A DNA stretch of 64,000 nt, from the NCBI GenBank assembly GCA_951799425.1, contig OX637402.1:23015844-23079843 (forward strand), in the 5' to 3' direction. Position numbers and translations under genes: made by a program. The stretch comes from Ilex aquifolium. Its lineage: Eukaryota > Streptophyta > Magnoliopsida > Aquifoliales > Aquifoliaceae. This document shows, in pieces, positions 33,641-46,316 of the stretch. The notes under the pieces were generated by a model that had not been told where the DNA came from, made no database searches, and saw nothing but the letters and a program-made list of their open reading frames with translations. The first letter of the stretch is position 1. The number at the start of each line of letters is the position of its first letter.

Positions 33641-34195
33641 TGAAGCTCTAAGAGCTTGCAATGACCAGTTATTGGTACTGGAGGCACCTCAAAATCAGGG
33701 CTCCAATGCACAAGAGCAAACCAATGTTACAAAAGTTTGGAGCCCTCCAAATAGAAACAGACTCAAATTCAACTGTGATGGAGCCTATAAGCAAAACCAA
33801 AATACATCTTTAGTAGGGGTTCTCATTAGAGATCATAAAGGGGTAGTGGAAGAAAGAACAAGGTCTATCCCGGCATTATCTAGCTTACACTCTGAAGCAT
33901 TAGCAAGCATGTCTGATGGCAGTTGCAGGCAAAAGAAGCAACTGCGGAAGGTGATAACATAGAGATAATCCTGTTGAGCTCAACTGAGTTGGTGCCCCCT
34001 TGGGAAGTGGAAGCTGTGGTAGAAGATATCAGAGCTATTTCCAGAAGCTTAAACCTTAAACCTATCCTTCAAACACATCCCTAGATCTATTAACAAACCT
34101 GCACACTGGTTAGCAGCAAATCACACGATACACAATCTCCCTACAAATTGGGGTGCTTGCCCACCTAGTGAGTTAAGATCTCTCTTATTATCTGA
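33640..34195 (+). mobile_element. LINE 3' part (RNase H-like), broken
   Basis: The frame reads KVWSPPNRNRLKFNCDGAYK, LVGVLIRDHKGVV and SLHSEALA, matching the RNase H-like (RVT_3) domain found at the C-terminus of many plant LINE and related proteins. A frameshift follows near 33920. The tail NWGACPPSELRSLLLSD lies at 34145-34195. The element continues at 42472 beyond an inserted Helitron. Confidence 0.7.
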
Positions 34196-34960
34196 CTAGT
34201 AATTGCCCGTACCTGAAGGCACGGTGTAATAAAAAAATAAATTAAAATTCGAAGAATATTACATTGCCTAAAGACACTTTTAGGTGAAGTTCAAACCAAA
34301 TCCTTGGCTACTTTTAAAACACACACACAAAGAATGCACTATTGGTTAGTTTTTTGACCATTCTTGATTTTAAATCTATTGAAAGTTTGATATTTAGATT
34401 AACACTTTTAGGGATAACCCGTGCCTGAAGACACGATACAATGTAAACCAACCAGTTAATTCCCCAAAAAATTTAATTTAATTTGCTTTAATTTAAGCAA
34501 TTGAAATTAATATAGTCTCCAAATATTAATTGGAGACTATTTCGGCAAAGTTTACTCTAAAACTAAGAACCTAGAAAAATCAAAACCTATCTACAAAAAT
34601 CAGAGTCTCTTGAATGCACAATTCAATCAAATCAAAGCTAAAAATTCAATTTGGTTTCCTTTGAAAATAGAAGACCATGAAATACTAACCTATAAACAGA
34701 ACTGAAAAACAAACAAAACAATCCCCTAACATCAACGATTCAAGCCCAACCACCAAAAAAACCAGCAATTTCACATCAAGCTAAACTTATCCTCATAATC
34801 GTAAAATTAGTTCACCATACTAAACTCAAGAGTAAACAAAAAACCACGCAAAATTCAATTAAGTTGATATAGTAATTGTCCTTGCATAAAGACACGAAGT
34901 AACAAAAACTTGAATTAGAACTTGAAGAATATTATTGTGCCTAAAGGCACTTTGCAACCT
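34196..34960 (-). repeat. Repeated Helitron 3' termini
   Basis: Besides the end at 34196, a second hairpin plus terminus lies at about 34408-34432 (minus: CGTGTCTTCAGGCACG then CTAA). A third, decayed one lies at about 34872-34900. The neighbouring sequence gaagaatattacattgccta (34250) recurs as gaagaatattattgtgccta (34925). The left end therefore holds serial 3' termini. Confidence 0.6.
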
Positions 34961-35471
34961 AAAATAAATGGTTAATGTGAAATAATTTTTTCAACATTTG
35001 CTTTAATTAAATAGATTGAAATCAATCAAGCCCCCACTAATTTTTCAAAAAATTTAGCAAAACTTCCTATAAAAATAGGAGCTCAAGAAGATTTCAACCT
35101 GTCTACAAAACTCAAAATCATACAGAACAATCATTAGTTCATCATCAAAACCAAACATATCCTATTTCCACCACAATCATCATACTTCACAACTTAATTC
35201 CATACTCAACCATCAATTCACATCAAAACCAAACATATCCTCATAACCATGTATAATTAGTTCATCATCCTAAACACAGAACAAACAAAACACACAAATC
35301 CACATAGTTGTGCCTAAACATAAATAAGATTAAAGAATGGCCAAAACACGTAATTATATATAGTACATTTATAAAATGAGTCATTCTTTAATCTAGTTTA
35401 TCAAAATGAGTCATTTATTTGTACGTCATTGTAAAAACAGTTTCTCCATCACAGCCTTGAATGTAATTGTA

Positions 35472-36258
35472 TCAATCCAAATCCGCAGCTTCCAACTGGG
35501 AGAATGTACAACAATCTAGCATTTACAAAAACAATTAAATTTAGTAGACGACAGGAATTTTAAAATTATAAACTTGAAAATAAAAAATAAACTATAAAAA
35601 ATAAATTTAGTTACCTTATTCAAACAACCCCATCGAAAAAGATGGGTTGAATTTAGTCTTTTTAACTCCTGCACTGCTTCATCCCAATTCTATAGATGAA
35701 ATAACATAAATAAAATGTTTGATCAATAAAATAACATTGTTAAAATGTTAGCAATGTAATACCACTTTGCACGAAGTACTTACCTTTTATTTGTCAGAAG
35801 AGGTTGATATTCCTTTTCCTTTACATTTTGCATTTACAGTTACGATTGCTCTTTCCTTTGCCTTTTAGATAGTAAGCATAGTAAGTGAAATCATTATATA
35901 TAAAAAAAAAGTCTAAACTAACCACAAACTGATGTGTCATGACACTACCTCAGAAATGAAGATGCAATTGAGTTCGCGTTCGTCGCGGATCATAACACCA
36001 ACATTATTTTTCTTGAGCAATTGAACCTATACATGAATATGCATTTAACAGGTAAATGAACACAAACTATATGAGAAAAAATTAATAAGAATATGAGTGA
36101 TATGAAACTCATCTTACAGTTTGTTCTAAGTCTTCATCAATCTATAAAAAGATGCGTGAAAATAAAGTGAAATAAATATGTGAATATTTTGCGGTGCTGA
36201 AAAAAAAAAATTAGAAGATGTTTAAACTCACACGACCAAAAATGGTGAAATCTTTCAT
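35472..36258 (-). pseudogene. Captured multi-exon gene fragment inside the Helitron
   Basis: Candidate exons with GT..AG borders and matching phase 0 are 36232-36258 (ATG at 36258, MKDFTIFGR), 36118-36141 (IDEDLEQT), 35949-36026 (VQLLKKNNVGVMIRDERE continuing), 35784-35861, 35615-35689 (NWDEAVQELKRLNSTHLF continuing) and 35472-35495 (LEAADLD, stop). All six are short and separated by AT-rich introns. Exon 35784-35861 has an in-frame TAA near its end, so the captured copy is probably not functional. The source gene is not recognised. Orientation matches the Helitron. Confidence 0.5.
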
Positions 36259-36892
36259 TTTTCAATGTAAAGAGTTTGCAGTGGTGGTTAGTACACTATG
36301 ATGGCTGCAAATATATAAGAAACAGAGTAAATCAAAAAATTAGAAATATTCGTTAAATACACATATTCATTTTATTGTAAAATTGCTAAAAACACATCAT
36401 TGCCTCTATTTCATACTACTCGACATACAATCTCTATCAATTAACACACAATAAGCCTCTATTTCATACTAATTGACATACAATCTCTATAATTAATCAA
36501 AACTCTATAAAAACCTATTTCATACAAAGGAACATTCATCAAATCAAGATACTAAAAAATCAAATTGAAATTTCACAAACTATATTCAACACCCAATTTA
36601 AAAATAAATTACTCTACAAAATGAACACTCAATAATTCTCAACTCAACATATGCACAAACAACCTAACATTCGTAACTAAAAAAAAAAGACATTCAATTA
36701 AACACCCAATTAAAAGACACCCAAACTAAACATCCAATTAAAATACACCCAAATTAAACACCCAATTAAAATACATTCAAATTAAAAACACCCAAATTAA
36801 ACACCAAAATTTAAAAAAATAAAATTAAAAACACCAAAATTAAACCCAAACATTCAAAAACCCAAATTAACCCAAATTCAAAAACCCAAACA

Positions 36893-37160
36893 CAAATGTG
36901 TGTGTGTTTTGTGTACTGTTGTACCTGGGATTAAACACAGTAAAAAGCCCCAATTTAAACACAAATACCAAAAAAAAACCAAATTTAAAAACACTCAAAT
37001 TAAACACAAACATTCAAAAACCCAAAATAACCCAAATTGAATTATGTTTGCGTTGTGTGTTTCTTGCTGCGTGTGTCTGATGTGTGTGCTGCAATGTGTG
37101 TGTTTGCGAATGTGTTGGTTTTTATGTGGTTGTTCGTTGTGGTTTTTGTGAGGTTATAGC
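36893..37160. repeat. GT-rich low-complexity tracts
   Basis: Clusters of tgtgtgtg and gtttgtgtg words are mixed with aaaacccaaattaaacac motifs. A related sequence recurs at 45340-45600, suggesting both derive from one repeat family. Confidence 0.5.
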
Positions 37161-39293
37161 TGCTATATACACAACACATAATTCATGGGAATCCAACATT
37201 ATTGAAAAACAAATGTGCAACCTTCTTGGAACAAAGTGCACCGCTATACATAATTGAAAAACAAAATCAAACAAAAAGAGGACAGTGGATAGTGGATAGT
37301 TACATTAAACCAGGGCACAAGGCCGTGGAACTAATGTCGAAAAATGATATGCAATGACTCTTGCTCATTACTGTTAAAAATGTTCCGAGACTTTCCAAAT
37401 CAGATCAAAATTTTCTTATCTTGAACGCAACCTTGGCATTTTGCTTCAGGGAAACATTATATAAATCCAAGCGCAGATGTTGCTATTCATCAAACATTTC
37501 AACGGCCAAGAGAGAGTGAGTCGGACAGAGAAAGATAGAAAATTAAGAACTTGAGCATCTTAAAGTGCCCAACCTCATAACCAAAATCCAATTTTTTTTC
37601 TCAACATTGCACATTAACACTTCATGTCACCAACTACAGAAAGCACACAAAGAAATTGTACAGTTTTGATAAACATAATATATTCCACCTCAATTGGTAT
37701 ACCAAGTTCACAAAACCTACTGATAAAATCTTATTTTTTAGTCCTAATTGACACTTATTACGTCAAACAACATCATAAGCTAATTCATACTTTGAAAGGC
37801 TCTATGTAACACAAAGAATCATACATTCGGAAAAAAAAAAAAAAATTAAGCATGTGTTTTGAAACTATAGGCATGCATTTTAAATTGCTTCCACATAAAA
37901 CTTGTCAAACTTCGTACATCCATGAAGCATGCATTTTAAAAGCTCTTGGTAGTCCCATTGAAAAAATTTCCATGTCTTTTGTTAAGTAAGAAAAGTTTTA
38001 TTCCACCGTCAAAGTAAACCTATCAAACAAACTCGACTACCAACACTCAGTATTTTACCACGCTAGAGTATTTCGATATTCAAACACTAATTTGTTTCGA
38101 ATTCTTTGGAACAGAAAATTCAGTTCCATTAAAGTCACAAAATTAAGAAGGGCCAAAGATATACCAAAAGTAAGAAAACCCACCTCTATGATCAAGCAGA
38201 AACTTCAATTAATATAACCCAATGCATGAAGTTGTGTCACAAAAAAAAAACAATATTATCCTCTTAAAAAGGGCAATAATGATTGTCAATGCTGATTTTG
38301 TTCATTTAAGAAGCAAGGATCAAAGTACTGTAAAAAACTTACCCGAAAAAGTACTGTAAAACCTGAAAAATAAGCTAACCAGAAGAGAAAGAGATTAAGA
38401 ATCAAGGATCAAAGTACTATAAAAACCCAATAAGTAACTTACAGCATGGCAACAAAAAAAAAAAAGGTTAACCCATACCACAATATGAGGAGGAAAAAAA
38501 AGAGGAGAAGCAGTTCCACGCTACAGTATTTTGCCAAAACATTCTTAGCATTATGAAAATGCACCAACTGAATGTATAAAAAACTTAAAAGACAAAAAAT
38601 AATCGAATATTGATTGTGGACTCGAAATAATCGAACACTGAAAATGACCGCAATAAGCTAAAAATTTAAATCGCATCCTTACATACTCAACAAAGTATTA
38701 TCAATATAAAGATTCTATTAAAGACAAATTGCAATAGAGAGATGGAGAAAACCTAACCTTAATAATCAAAATGTCATAAATTTAAACTGAAAAAACATAA
38801 AATTCATATGTTTGAAACTATATACCTAATTAGAACTAACAATAGCGCTAAAAAATATTTATTTAAAAATCAACTTGTAGGGTCAGTAAAAGAAATGTCG
38901 GTGCTAAAAAGAATTGTGTTATGCTAAATAAAAAAATCATCAATATTTAATCAACATGTAACAGTAATTATACAATCCAAATACGACATGGAGACTTAGT
39001 ATCAACCAATAATACAAAGCAACCAACCAAATTCAACCACCAAAAAATTAATTCCAAATTCAAACAAAAATTTCAACAGTAAGGATACATAGCAAAAGAA
39101 AGGCAAAATAACTAAACGCGACATTCGTGAATTGTCCCAAACTATCGTCAACTGAAAGTGAAAATTGAACTACAACAATTGTTAAAAATGGTAATAAAGC
39201 AAAAGGGGCTCACAATAATGCACACCACCATGCTCATTTGACCTGCAAATGATGCAAAAATATCAATTATTCATTTAAATAACAGTATGCTAA

Positions 39294-39330
39294 TCTATAA
39301 TATAAAACGTGCAAGGGTACATAAAAAATT
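39294..39330 (+). other. Orphan Helitron-like 5' terminus
   Basis: TCTATAATATAAAACGTGC after an A matches the first 15 bases of the 5' end at 42471 but is on the opposite strand. No matching 3' terminus was found downstream, so it is likely a fragment nested inside the Helitron. Confidence 0.4.
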
Positions 39331-39400
39331 CAACAACAATCGGTAACAAAGTTACCAATTTTTCAGTTCTTTATTGATCTAGTTAATTCTGCCATACCAA

Positions 39401-39434
39401 CCCCCCCCCCCCCCCCAAAAAAAAAAAAAAACTA
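39401..39434. repeat. Poly(C) followed by poly(A)
   Basis: A run of about 16 C is directly followed by about 18 A. A very similar junction occurs near 58999-59041. Confidence 0.9.
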
Positions 39435-40969
39435 TAATTCAACAGTTGACTAACACAACTGAAAAATAATTCACAGTAGACTTAAAAGGAATAGGCAAAA
39501 ACAAACTAATGTTCGTAGGATATGACTTTATTATTATGACTTTATGTTCGTAGACTATAATGTTCGTAATGTTCATAAAATTCTACAACAAAAAAAGTAT
39601 AATATTATGACTTTATTATTTTAGAAAATTATTCCTAAACTAAAGAATTAAGTCCAAAGCACTAATGTACTAATCCTACAAATTAGTCACAGAAGGAATG
39701 AAATCCTACAAATTAGTCACGCAAGGAATGAAATGACAGGAGCACATACTCATAGTTAATCAGTACGGGAGTAAGGAATTGAGGAAAAAATTGAATGATT
39801 TTACACATAATCTTGCTACCACAGTGGTAATCAAACCAATCATTTTAACCAACCATGACCACAGACATGAGAGGGAGATAAAGAGAGGGGGGCATTGTTT
39901 AGCAACCAACTATATACCAAAGAAACCCATAGCCCCTTCAACCATAACAAAACAATCCAACCTACACATGTTGGCACCCATTGGTGGTACCAAAACTCCA
40001 ACATTTAACATAAGAACTGAATGCAACTCCCATAAATTAACCAGCATTTAGCTTCACCAATTATAAACACCACTTATTAGATCAAGTATCTGGCATTCTA
40101 ACTAATAAAAAGAAGGCATCCCATGAGTTGTCAATTCAAATTAAGTCAACATTTAAGAAAACCTACAATTACACTTCAACAAAAAACACAACGTAAAACT
40201 CAATGTTTTTACATCAATACACTTTGCAGGTGGTAGAAAATCACCAAAGGTAACACCACCCAACGCCAGAATTGCCACAACCTATACACTGATCACCAAA
40301 TAAAAAACCAGTTGAATCAAATATTAAAAAAACGTACCCATATCATAACCCATTTAGTTATTTTGCGCCAAAATCATATCATAGATTTTTTATTGGTTTT
40401 ACGAAACAAAACGAAGAAGCATAAAATTAATAACGGAACTGAAGCCCTTGAATTACCTATTACATTGTAGTCCTCTTTCTCAATGGAGGCACCAGCGAGA
40501 AACCAAACACGCATACACATTTCAACTTATAATGTTTCGTAGAGGAAAATTAATTATAGCAATGTAACATCATTTGCTCCATGGAACATCAAAAAACTCT
40601 AGGCTTTGATAAAACATAATTTCTTACTTTTGAATAACTATAAAACCCATTATGCTTGATTAATAGTCATAGTAGCAACAAAGCACCCAAATAATAACCA
40701 AAAACTCCTTAAGTTAGTAATTGAAACTCTAGAATAAACTACACAAAGGTAGGTGCATACAAATTAATGAACATGCACGACTACAAATAAAAAAACTGAT
40801 AAAAAAAGAAACAAAAATTGCAAGATCAAACAGTATAATTGCCCAAATATACACAAACCTTCTGATTGCCAGCATAAAAATTAACACAATTCATCTAAGG
40901 TCATTGTGTTGTTCAAGTCTACTCTCACCTAACACTAAAAAATGCCAAATAGAGGTGATGAAATGAAAT

Positions 40970-41130
40970 TAGACTAACTTTGAAATCCTCGTTTGCAATG
41001 ATTTCTTTCATTTGTTCGGTAGCTATCCTCTTTTGCTTCCAAAGGATCAACTGTGATACCTCTTTTGTAAGATCTCTTTTCCCGGGAGACATATAGGATG
41101 AAAAAAAACATGCATTCACCGGAGGAGGGG
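40970..41130 (-). pseudogene. Possible captured coding fragment in the Helitron
   Basis: The minus strand reads SPGKRDLTKEVSQLILWK followed by QKRIATEQMKEIIANEDFK, then a GT donor-like site. The composition looks protein-coding, unlike the AT-rich neighbourhood. It could be an exon captured by the Helitron. No family is recognised. Confidence 0.35.
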
Positions 41131-41649
41131 AATTGGGGAGAAGCTTCATATATACGCTGGTTTGAATACACAATGCCACCTACCAGCCATAGGTATTCAA
41201 CCCATGAAAATATTAAAAATTAAAAACATTCCTACAAAATTAAAAACATTCTAGTGCATCCCAATTCCGCATATAAACTACCAGCCTAAAACATTATCAA
41301 CATTTTAATATGTTGAAACATGTCTATGAACCTATCAATTCATTGAGATTACTCAAATTAAACTAAAATTCAAAGAAATTCAAACAGTAGAACTTCCCCG
41401 CCAATACATTCCTGAAAGGGACAATAAAGCACAATATCATTCTAACATTCCCATCTTAGTATGCACAAAAATATTTTTTCTTTTGTACCGCGATCAAAAA
41501 CATTTGCCAATACTTAGGAAGGTAACCATTGTCCAAATAAAGTCTTTTAGGAAGGTAACCATTTGCCAAATCAAGTCTAGAACTGAAAAAAGTCAAATAT
41601 TTGTACAAACTTCTCTTAGGAATTTAATCAAACACTTGGTGGCCCATTA

Positions 41650-42180
41650 TGCGGTGGTGTGGGTTTGATGAAGGGGGGTGGGTCTGTGGTGGTCGCCAAG
41701 GAAGATGAGGACGCAGGTGGAATAGGTTTACAGTGGAGAGGGGTGCGGGTGTGTTATGGGCGTGAGTGTTCTGTGTGGGTATGGGTGTTTTACGTGTTGT
41801 GTTGTGTTGTGTATGTGTGTGCGGTTGGGATTCACAGAAGTGGGAGGCTGGGGGGTGCTATCTGCGTGCGTGTGGAGGGAGAGAAGAAGAAGAGAAGAGG
41901 GATACCTGCGAGAAGAGGGCGATGTGGCGCGATTTCTCTAGCTCTGGCGCGGTGGCTATAGTGGCTCTGCCTCTAGCTTTGGCGATGGGGAGAGAGAGAG
42001 AGACTGAGTGTCTGTGTGTTTGGGGAGAATTAGGGGGAGGGGCAGGGGATGGGGGAAGAGAGAGGAAGGGAGGGGGAAGTGACGGTGCCATGGATTTTGG
42101 GGAAGTGATCGCTGTCTCTCGCCGCCTGCCCTCTGACAGCGAAGAGACTGAGATGAGAGAGAGGACATGAGAGAGAAGAG
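41650..42180. other. GC-richer G/GA-rich block inside the Helitron
   Basis: This block is clearly richer in G than its surroundings, with gagagagaga and gtggtggtcgccaagg words resembling 5' UTR or first-exon sequence on the minus strand. A similar block occurs at 45630-45800. Several overlapping open frames here are by-products of low stop density. Confidence 0.4.
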
Positions 42181-42471
42181 ATTTGGGGGAAGAGCCGTTG
42201 GGTTGGATTGGGTTGAATGTGATGGTTGGGTTGGGTTAGGTTGAATGAGATGGTTTTAAGGAAAAAATATATGGATTTTTGAATTTGAGTTGGATTGGGT
42301 TGGATGTGATGGTTAGGTTGGGTTAGGTTGAATGAGATGGTTTTAAGGGGAAAATATATGGATTTTTGAATTTGAATGAGATGTATTGTGAGCCTTTGGA
42401 TGTTGAAGTCTTTGGATAATGAAGACCGTAGGATCGGCTTGTTGAAGCCCCGCTCTGTTTTATATTATAGA

Positions 42472-42530
42472 TTGTAAGTTGTAACTAAGTTCCTATTCTA
42501 TGAATAGGAATTATCAGTTTCAAAAAAAAG
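42472..42530 (+). mobile_element. LINE 3' tail, separated from its body by the Helitron
   Basis: The sequence ttgtaagttgtaactaagtt, a short palindrome (cctattctatgaatagg) and a poly(A)-like run (caaaaaaaag) form a plausible LINE 3' end. It continues the coding end at 34195 once the Helitron is removed. Confidence 0.55.
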
Positions 42531-43213
42531 AACAAGCAACCACTGATTGCATAGACCATAACAGGAGAGAGAATAACTTTGATATAAAGAATGGAGATCA
42601 ATAGAGAAGATTTTGCTCAAAACACCTCAAAATTGTTCAAATAAACAACTACAAATGTAGATCTAGCCAAAGAGAACAAATTATATGGCATAAACAAAAA
42701 AAAAAAAGCCCAATGAAAATAGAGCTAAAAATTAACAACCAGACGAACTGGTAGCACTAAATGGACGACGGACCACAGACCACTTGCTGCGAGTGCGAGA
42801 AAGACGAAGTGAAATCATTGTGAGAGCCGCTATGTAGAGATTGTGAGACAGCGATAGAGATTTTTGGGGTAGAACTCATTGGACTTTTCTAGAAGGTAGC
42901 TTAGTAGCTTACCCACCCCAGTCTACATGAACTTTCCAGTATACACGGGTTGGATCAAAATCGGCCGAGTTAATGGGCATTTGACAAGTTTGATGCATAA
43001 ACTGTCCAAATATCAATTCAACCCGGTCCCGGCCTGGCCAGGTTTCTTTGCCGAGCTCAGTATAAAGGAAAACTTCTATTTCAACCATTCAACGATACAC
43101 AAATACATCCACTACACACTACCAACGTCATTTTTGTATCCAAACACAACACACACCGACTACACACAATTTCTTCAAATACAGTACACACTACACGCAC
43201 AATACCAACTTGA

Positions 43214-43354
43214 TTAAAGGATATCGGAGGTGACAACCAGTATATCGTTCACAGCAAAGTCCTCAACATCTCCGGCGGAGATGAAACCCAAGTTAGTGTA
43301 GGCCCTGTTGTTAGTGATAACAGTGATTCTCATCGCCATGCAAGAACCATCCAT
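43214..43354 (-). pseudogene. NSF N-domain-like exon fragment
   Basis: A 46-codon frame (ATG at 43354) contains MAMRITVITNNRAYTNLGFI and SAGDVEDFAVNDILVV. It resembles the start of the NSF N-domain (pattern TNLAY..SDL..FAV). It lies upstream, in minus orientation, of the broken NSF-like copy at 28.5-31.6 kb. No donor site with a good consensus follows, and it ends in TAA, so it is most likely a stranded exon. A diverged relative lies at 47380-47575. Confidence 0.4.
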
Positions 43355-43659
43355 TGCGAATGGAAGCAATACTATTCTATTCTAATGTTAAAAGGTCACA
43401 CCATTCCGTTTGTTTTTATGGTTCCAAGACCCAATTGTTTTTGACACCATTCTCCATTCCCAATACACCAACGTCCTGCAGGACGCAGCATGTTACTGCA
43501 AAGAGGTACAATGAGTTCACACTACTAGAGTCGTACTGTGGGAGAAATTTTTTGTTGTGTATAATACACCACATGTTAATGTGTGTACATTACAAATTAT
43601 ATTGACAATGTTTCGCACCGATGACAAATTATCTTAAATTAAATTAATGAAACAAAATC

Positions 43660-45340
43660 CAATAAATTATGGAAATTAAGACCAACAACAAAGACTACTG
43701 CAACAAATCTGATCAAGTAAAGAAGGATAAAAGATCTTACCTATTTTCCTATTCCTCCCGTACCAATAAAACTTCCTTTTCAAGAAACAAGCCTACATTT
43801 GGAGAGAAATAAATATTTAATCTCATGCTGGAACACAAATTAGAATAACCATAAAAAATAGTTTCTAATCAACTAATATATATACTTCAAGAGATGCTTT
43901 ATTTCATAACCTGGTGACTGAGGGGGCATAACTTCAACCGTGTTGTGTTGTAGTCTTTGAATCAGAAATAGAACCCAATCTCACAACCACGAACCTTTGA
44001 CGTTTAAGAATTTCGAAGCAATTGATTTCAATATCAGTGAAGAAGCTGAGTTTGGAGAAAAGAGGTTTTTTAGGAAGCAAGAAAAAGGAACTACAATATA
44101 GAGAGAAAGAGATGGGATTGGAAACTAAGTACAAACGCAACAAAACCACAATATATGAAATGTCTTACCTCATGTCAATGATATAAATTGTGATAGATAC
44201 TAATTCATTAGCAACAAAAAATATTGAGTATGCACACCTACCAAGTGCACCAACCACTCACGTGCATCTCTACACTCCCTCTCAGTAGATATTAGAGAGG
44301 AGAGGGACCTGGACAACCTTTGATACATCTATTGCACAATCCAAAGCAATCTAAACCCAAATGAATAAGCATCAAATGTCAACCTTACAAATCTCTTTCA
44401 TAAGAAACTTAACATAAATTCAATCAAAACTCTAATAACCCAAACACACAATCTTCATTAACACATAATCTCAATCAAAATAACCTTTTAAAATATATTC
44501 AATCAAAACCATATGAACCTCTTTCAAAAAAACCCAATTTCATATTTCAAAAACCCTATTTCATGAAAGGAAAACCAATTTAAAAACCTTAACATTCAAT
44601 TTCTTACTAAATAATTTTCAATTACTTTCAAAAAATTCAACAACTAAAATTAGCCTACAAATTTTATAAAATGAACATTCAACATCCTTTCAATGCAATT
44701 AACAAAAACCCTAACATCCAAAAACACTAAAAATCTTATTGAATGAACTTAACACGTAACCTTCAATTGACACACAATCTTAATCTAAATAACCATAACA
44801 TACATCAAATCAAGACCTTATAAACATATTTCATATCAATTAATACAAAATCTTTGAAATTATGAAAGTAAAATCAATTAACACACAATCTTAATCTCAA
44901 TAACCCTAACATTCATCAAATCAAGACCCTATAAACCTATTTCATAATTAAAAAAAAAAAAACCAATTTGAAATTTCCAAACCTTATTTAACACCCAAAT
45001 TAAAAACCCAGTTTGAAAAAAATTAGCCACAAATTTTCCAAAATGAAGCCTCAATAATCATCAACTCAACATCCATTCCATGCGATTAACAAAAACCCTA
45101 ACATCCAAAAACCCTACAAATCTTATTGAATGAAATTAACACATAACATTCAATTAACACACAATCTTAATCTAAATAACCCTAACATACATCAAATCAA
45201 GACCCAATAAGCCTATTTCACACTAATTGACACACAATCTCTAAAATTGTGGAAGTAAAATAAACTAACACACAATCTTAATCTAAATAACTCTTAACAT
45301 TCATCCAATCAAGACACTATAAATCTATTTCATAATTAAA
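43660..45340. other. AT-rich repeat-derived sequence
   Basis: Words such as aaccctaacattcatcaaat, cacacaatctta and aacacccaatttg recur many times. The stretch resembles 36300-36880 inside the Helitron. No gene is supported. Confidence 0.4.
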
Positions 45341-45454
45341 AAAAAAAACAAATTGAAATTTCACAAACTCTATTCAGCACCCAAATTAAACACCCAATTT
45401 GAAAACCCTAACATTCAAAAATCCAAATTAATTTGCGCGTGTGCGTGCTGCTGT

Positions 45455-45790
45455 GGGATGTGTGTGTGTGTGTGCTGCTGTTTGTGTTTTGTGTTTGTGT
45501 GTGCGTTATCTGTGTGCTCGTGTTGTGGGTTTCTGCGTGATCTGTGTGTTTTGTGTTGTGGGTTTGTTTGTGTGTGTGTGTGTGAAGAAAGAGAGGTGAG
45601 AGAGAGATAGAGAGAGAGTAGCTAACCTGTGGTGTGTGGTCGTCGCCGGTGAGCCAAGGCAGATATTGCAGGGAGTATGGAGAGAGAGAGAGAGAGAGAG
45701 AGAGGTCGCAGGGTGTGGAGAGATAAAGAAGTCGCAACGAGTGTGGAGACAGAAAGACAGAGAGACAGAGGGAGAGAGAGAGGGGCTCTG
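45455..45790. repeat. (GT)n and (GA)n microsatellites
   Basis: Successive tracts of tgtgtg (45460-45590) and gagaga (45595-45785) occur here. The long open frames over this area result from the dinucleotide repeats. Confidence 0.85.
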
Positions 45791-45959
45791 ACAGTGGGTT
45801 GGGGGACGTGGAAGTGGTTTAAGTTTTGGGCGGGATTTGTTTTTGGTTGGATTAAAAGGGGAGGAATTTATGAGTTATTAGATTAAATTAGATGAAATAT
45901 AAATATTTAAAATTAAAATAGATCAAATTTAAACTGTCTTTGTGGTAAAGTAATTTAGG

Positions 45960-45995
45960 GATTCAAAAATTACTCTATCTTATTATTGTAATAGA
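45960..45995 (-). other. Candidate Helitron 5' terminus
   Basis: The minus strand reads TCTATTACAATAATAAGATA directly after an A, resembling Helitron 5' ends. The related AT-rich repeats downstream (in minus orientation) support this, but no hairpin plus CTRR 3' end was identified. Confidence 0.35.
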
Positions 45996-46141
45996 TTATA
46001 CATTCTGAATATATGACTGTCATTTATTATTTGATCAATTTTTTTAATAAAAAAATATATGTTTTGTCTCACAAGCTAATATTGTGACAAATGATAATTG
46101 GGCACCGAAATTTTTTTACAATTGTCGACCCTTTTAATTTT

Positions 46142-46316
46142 GAACAATGCTATTAGGATCTAATTTATTGATCTAATTTGCTGACCTAATTCACTATGAC
46201 TTTTGAATTGACTGTGGGGTCTATCAAACATTAGAACTTGATATTGATCCAAAAGTTTTACTGAAGCCACATCATTATATCAACAAATTAGATCAAAGTC
46301 CAAATAACATTACTCT
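46142..46316. mobile_element. hAT-like MITE, 175 bp
   Basis: The left end gaacaatgctattaggatct and the right end, reverse-complemented, agagtaatgttatttgga are imperfect inverted repeats. The 8-bp direct repeat ttaatttt flanks the element (46134-46141 and 46317-46324). The termini resemble those of the MITE at 50424-50572. Confidence 0.65.

Larger units (their letters stand above)
34196..42471 (-). mobile_element. Non-autonomous Helitron, 8276 bp
   Basis: In minus orientation the 5' end is TCTATAATATAAAACAGAGC (from 42471). The 3' end is a hairpin CCGTGCC-TTCA-GGTACGG followed seven bases later by CTAG (34196-34199). The flanks are A (42472) and T (34195), as expected for Helitron insertion between A and T. 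Removing the element joins a LINE 3' coding end to a LINE-like tail with poly(A), supporting the boundaries. No Rep/helicase frame was seen, so it is non-autonomous. It is AT-rich and includes captured exons and G/T- or GA-rich tracts. Confidence 0.75.

Noticed and set aside
41650..42180. Several overlapping open frames in both directions
   Set aside because: G-rich, low-stop sequence with GA and GT repeats produces open frames by chance; no protein motif.
45353..45886. Cys/Val-rich and Arg/Glu-rich open frames
   Set aside because: They come from (GT)n and (GA)n microsatellites.
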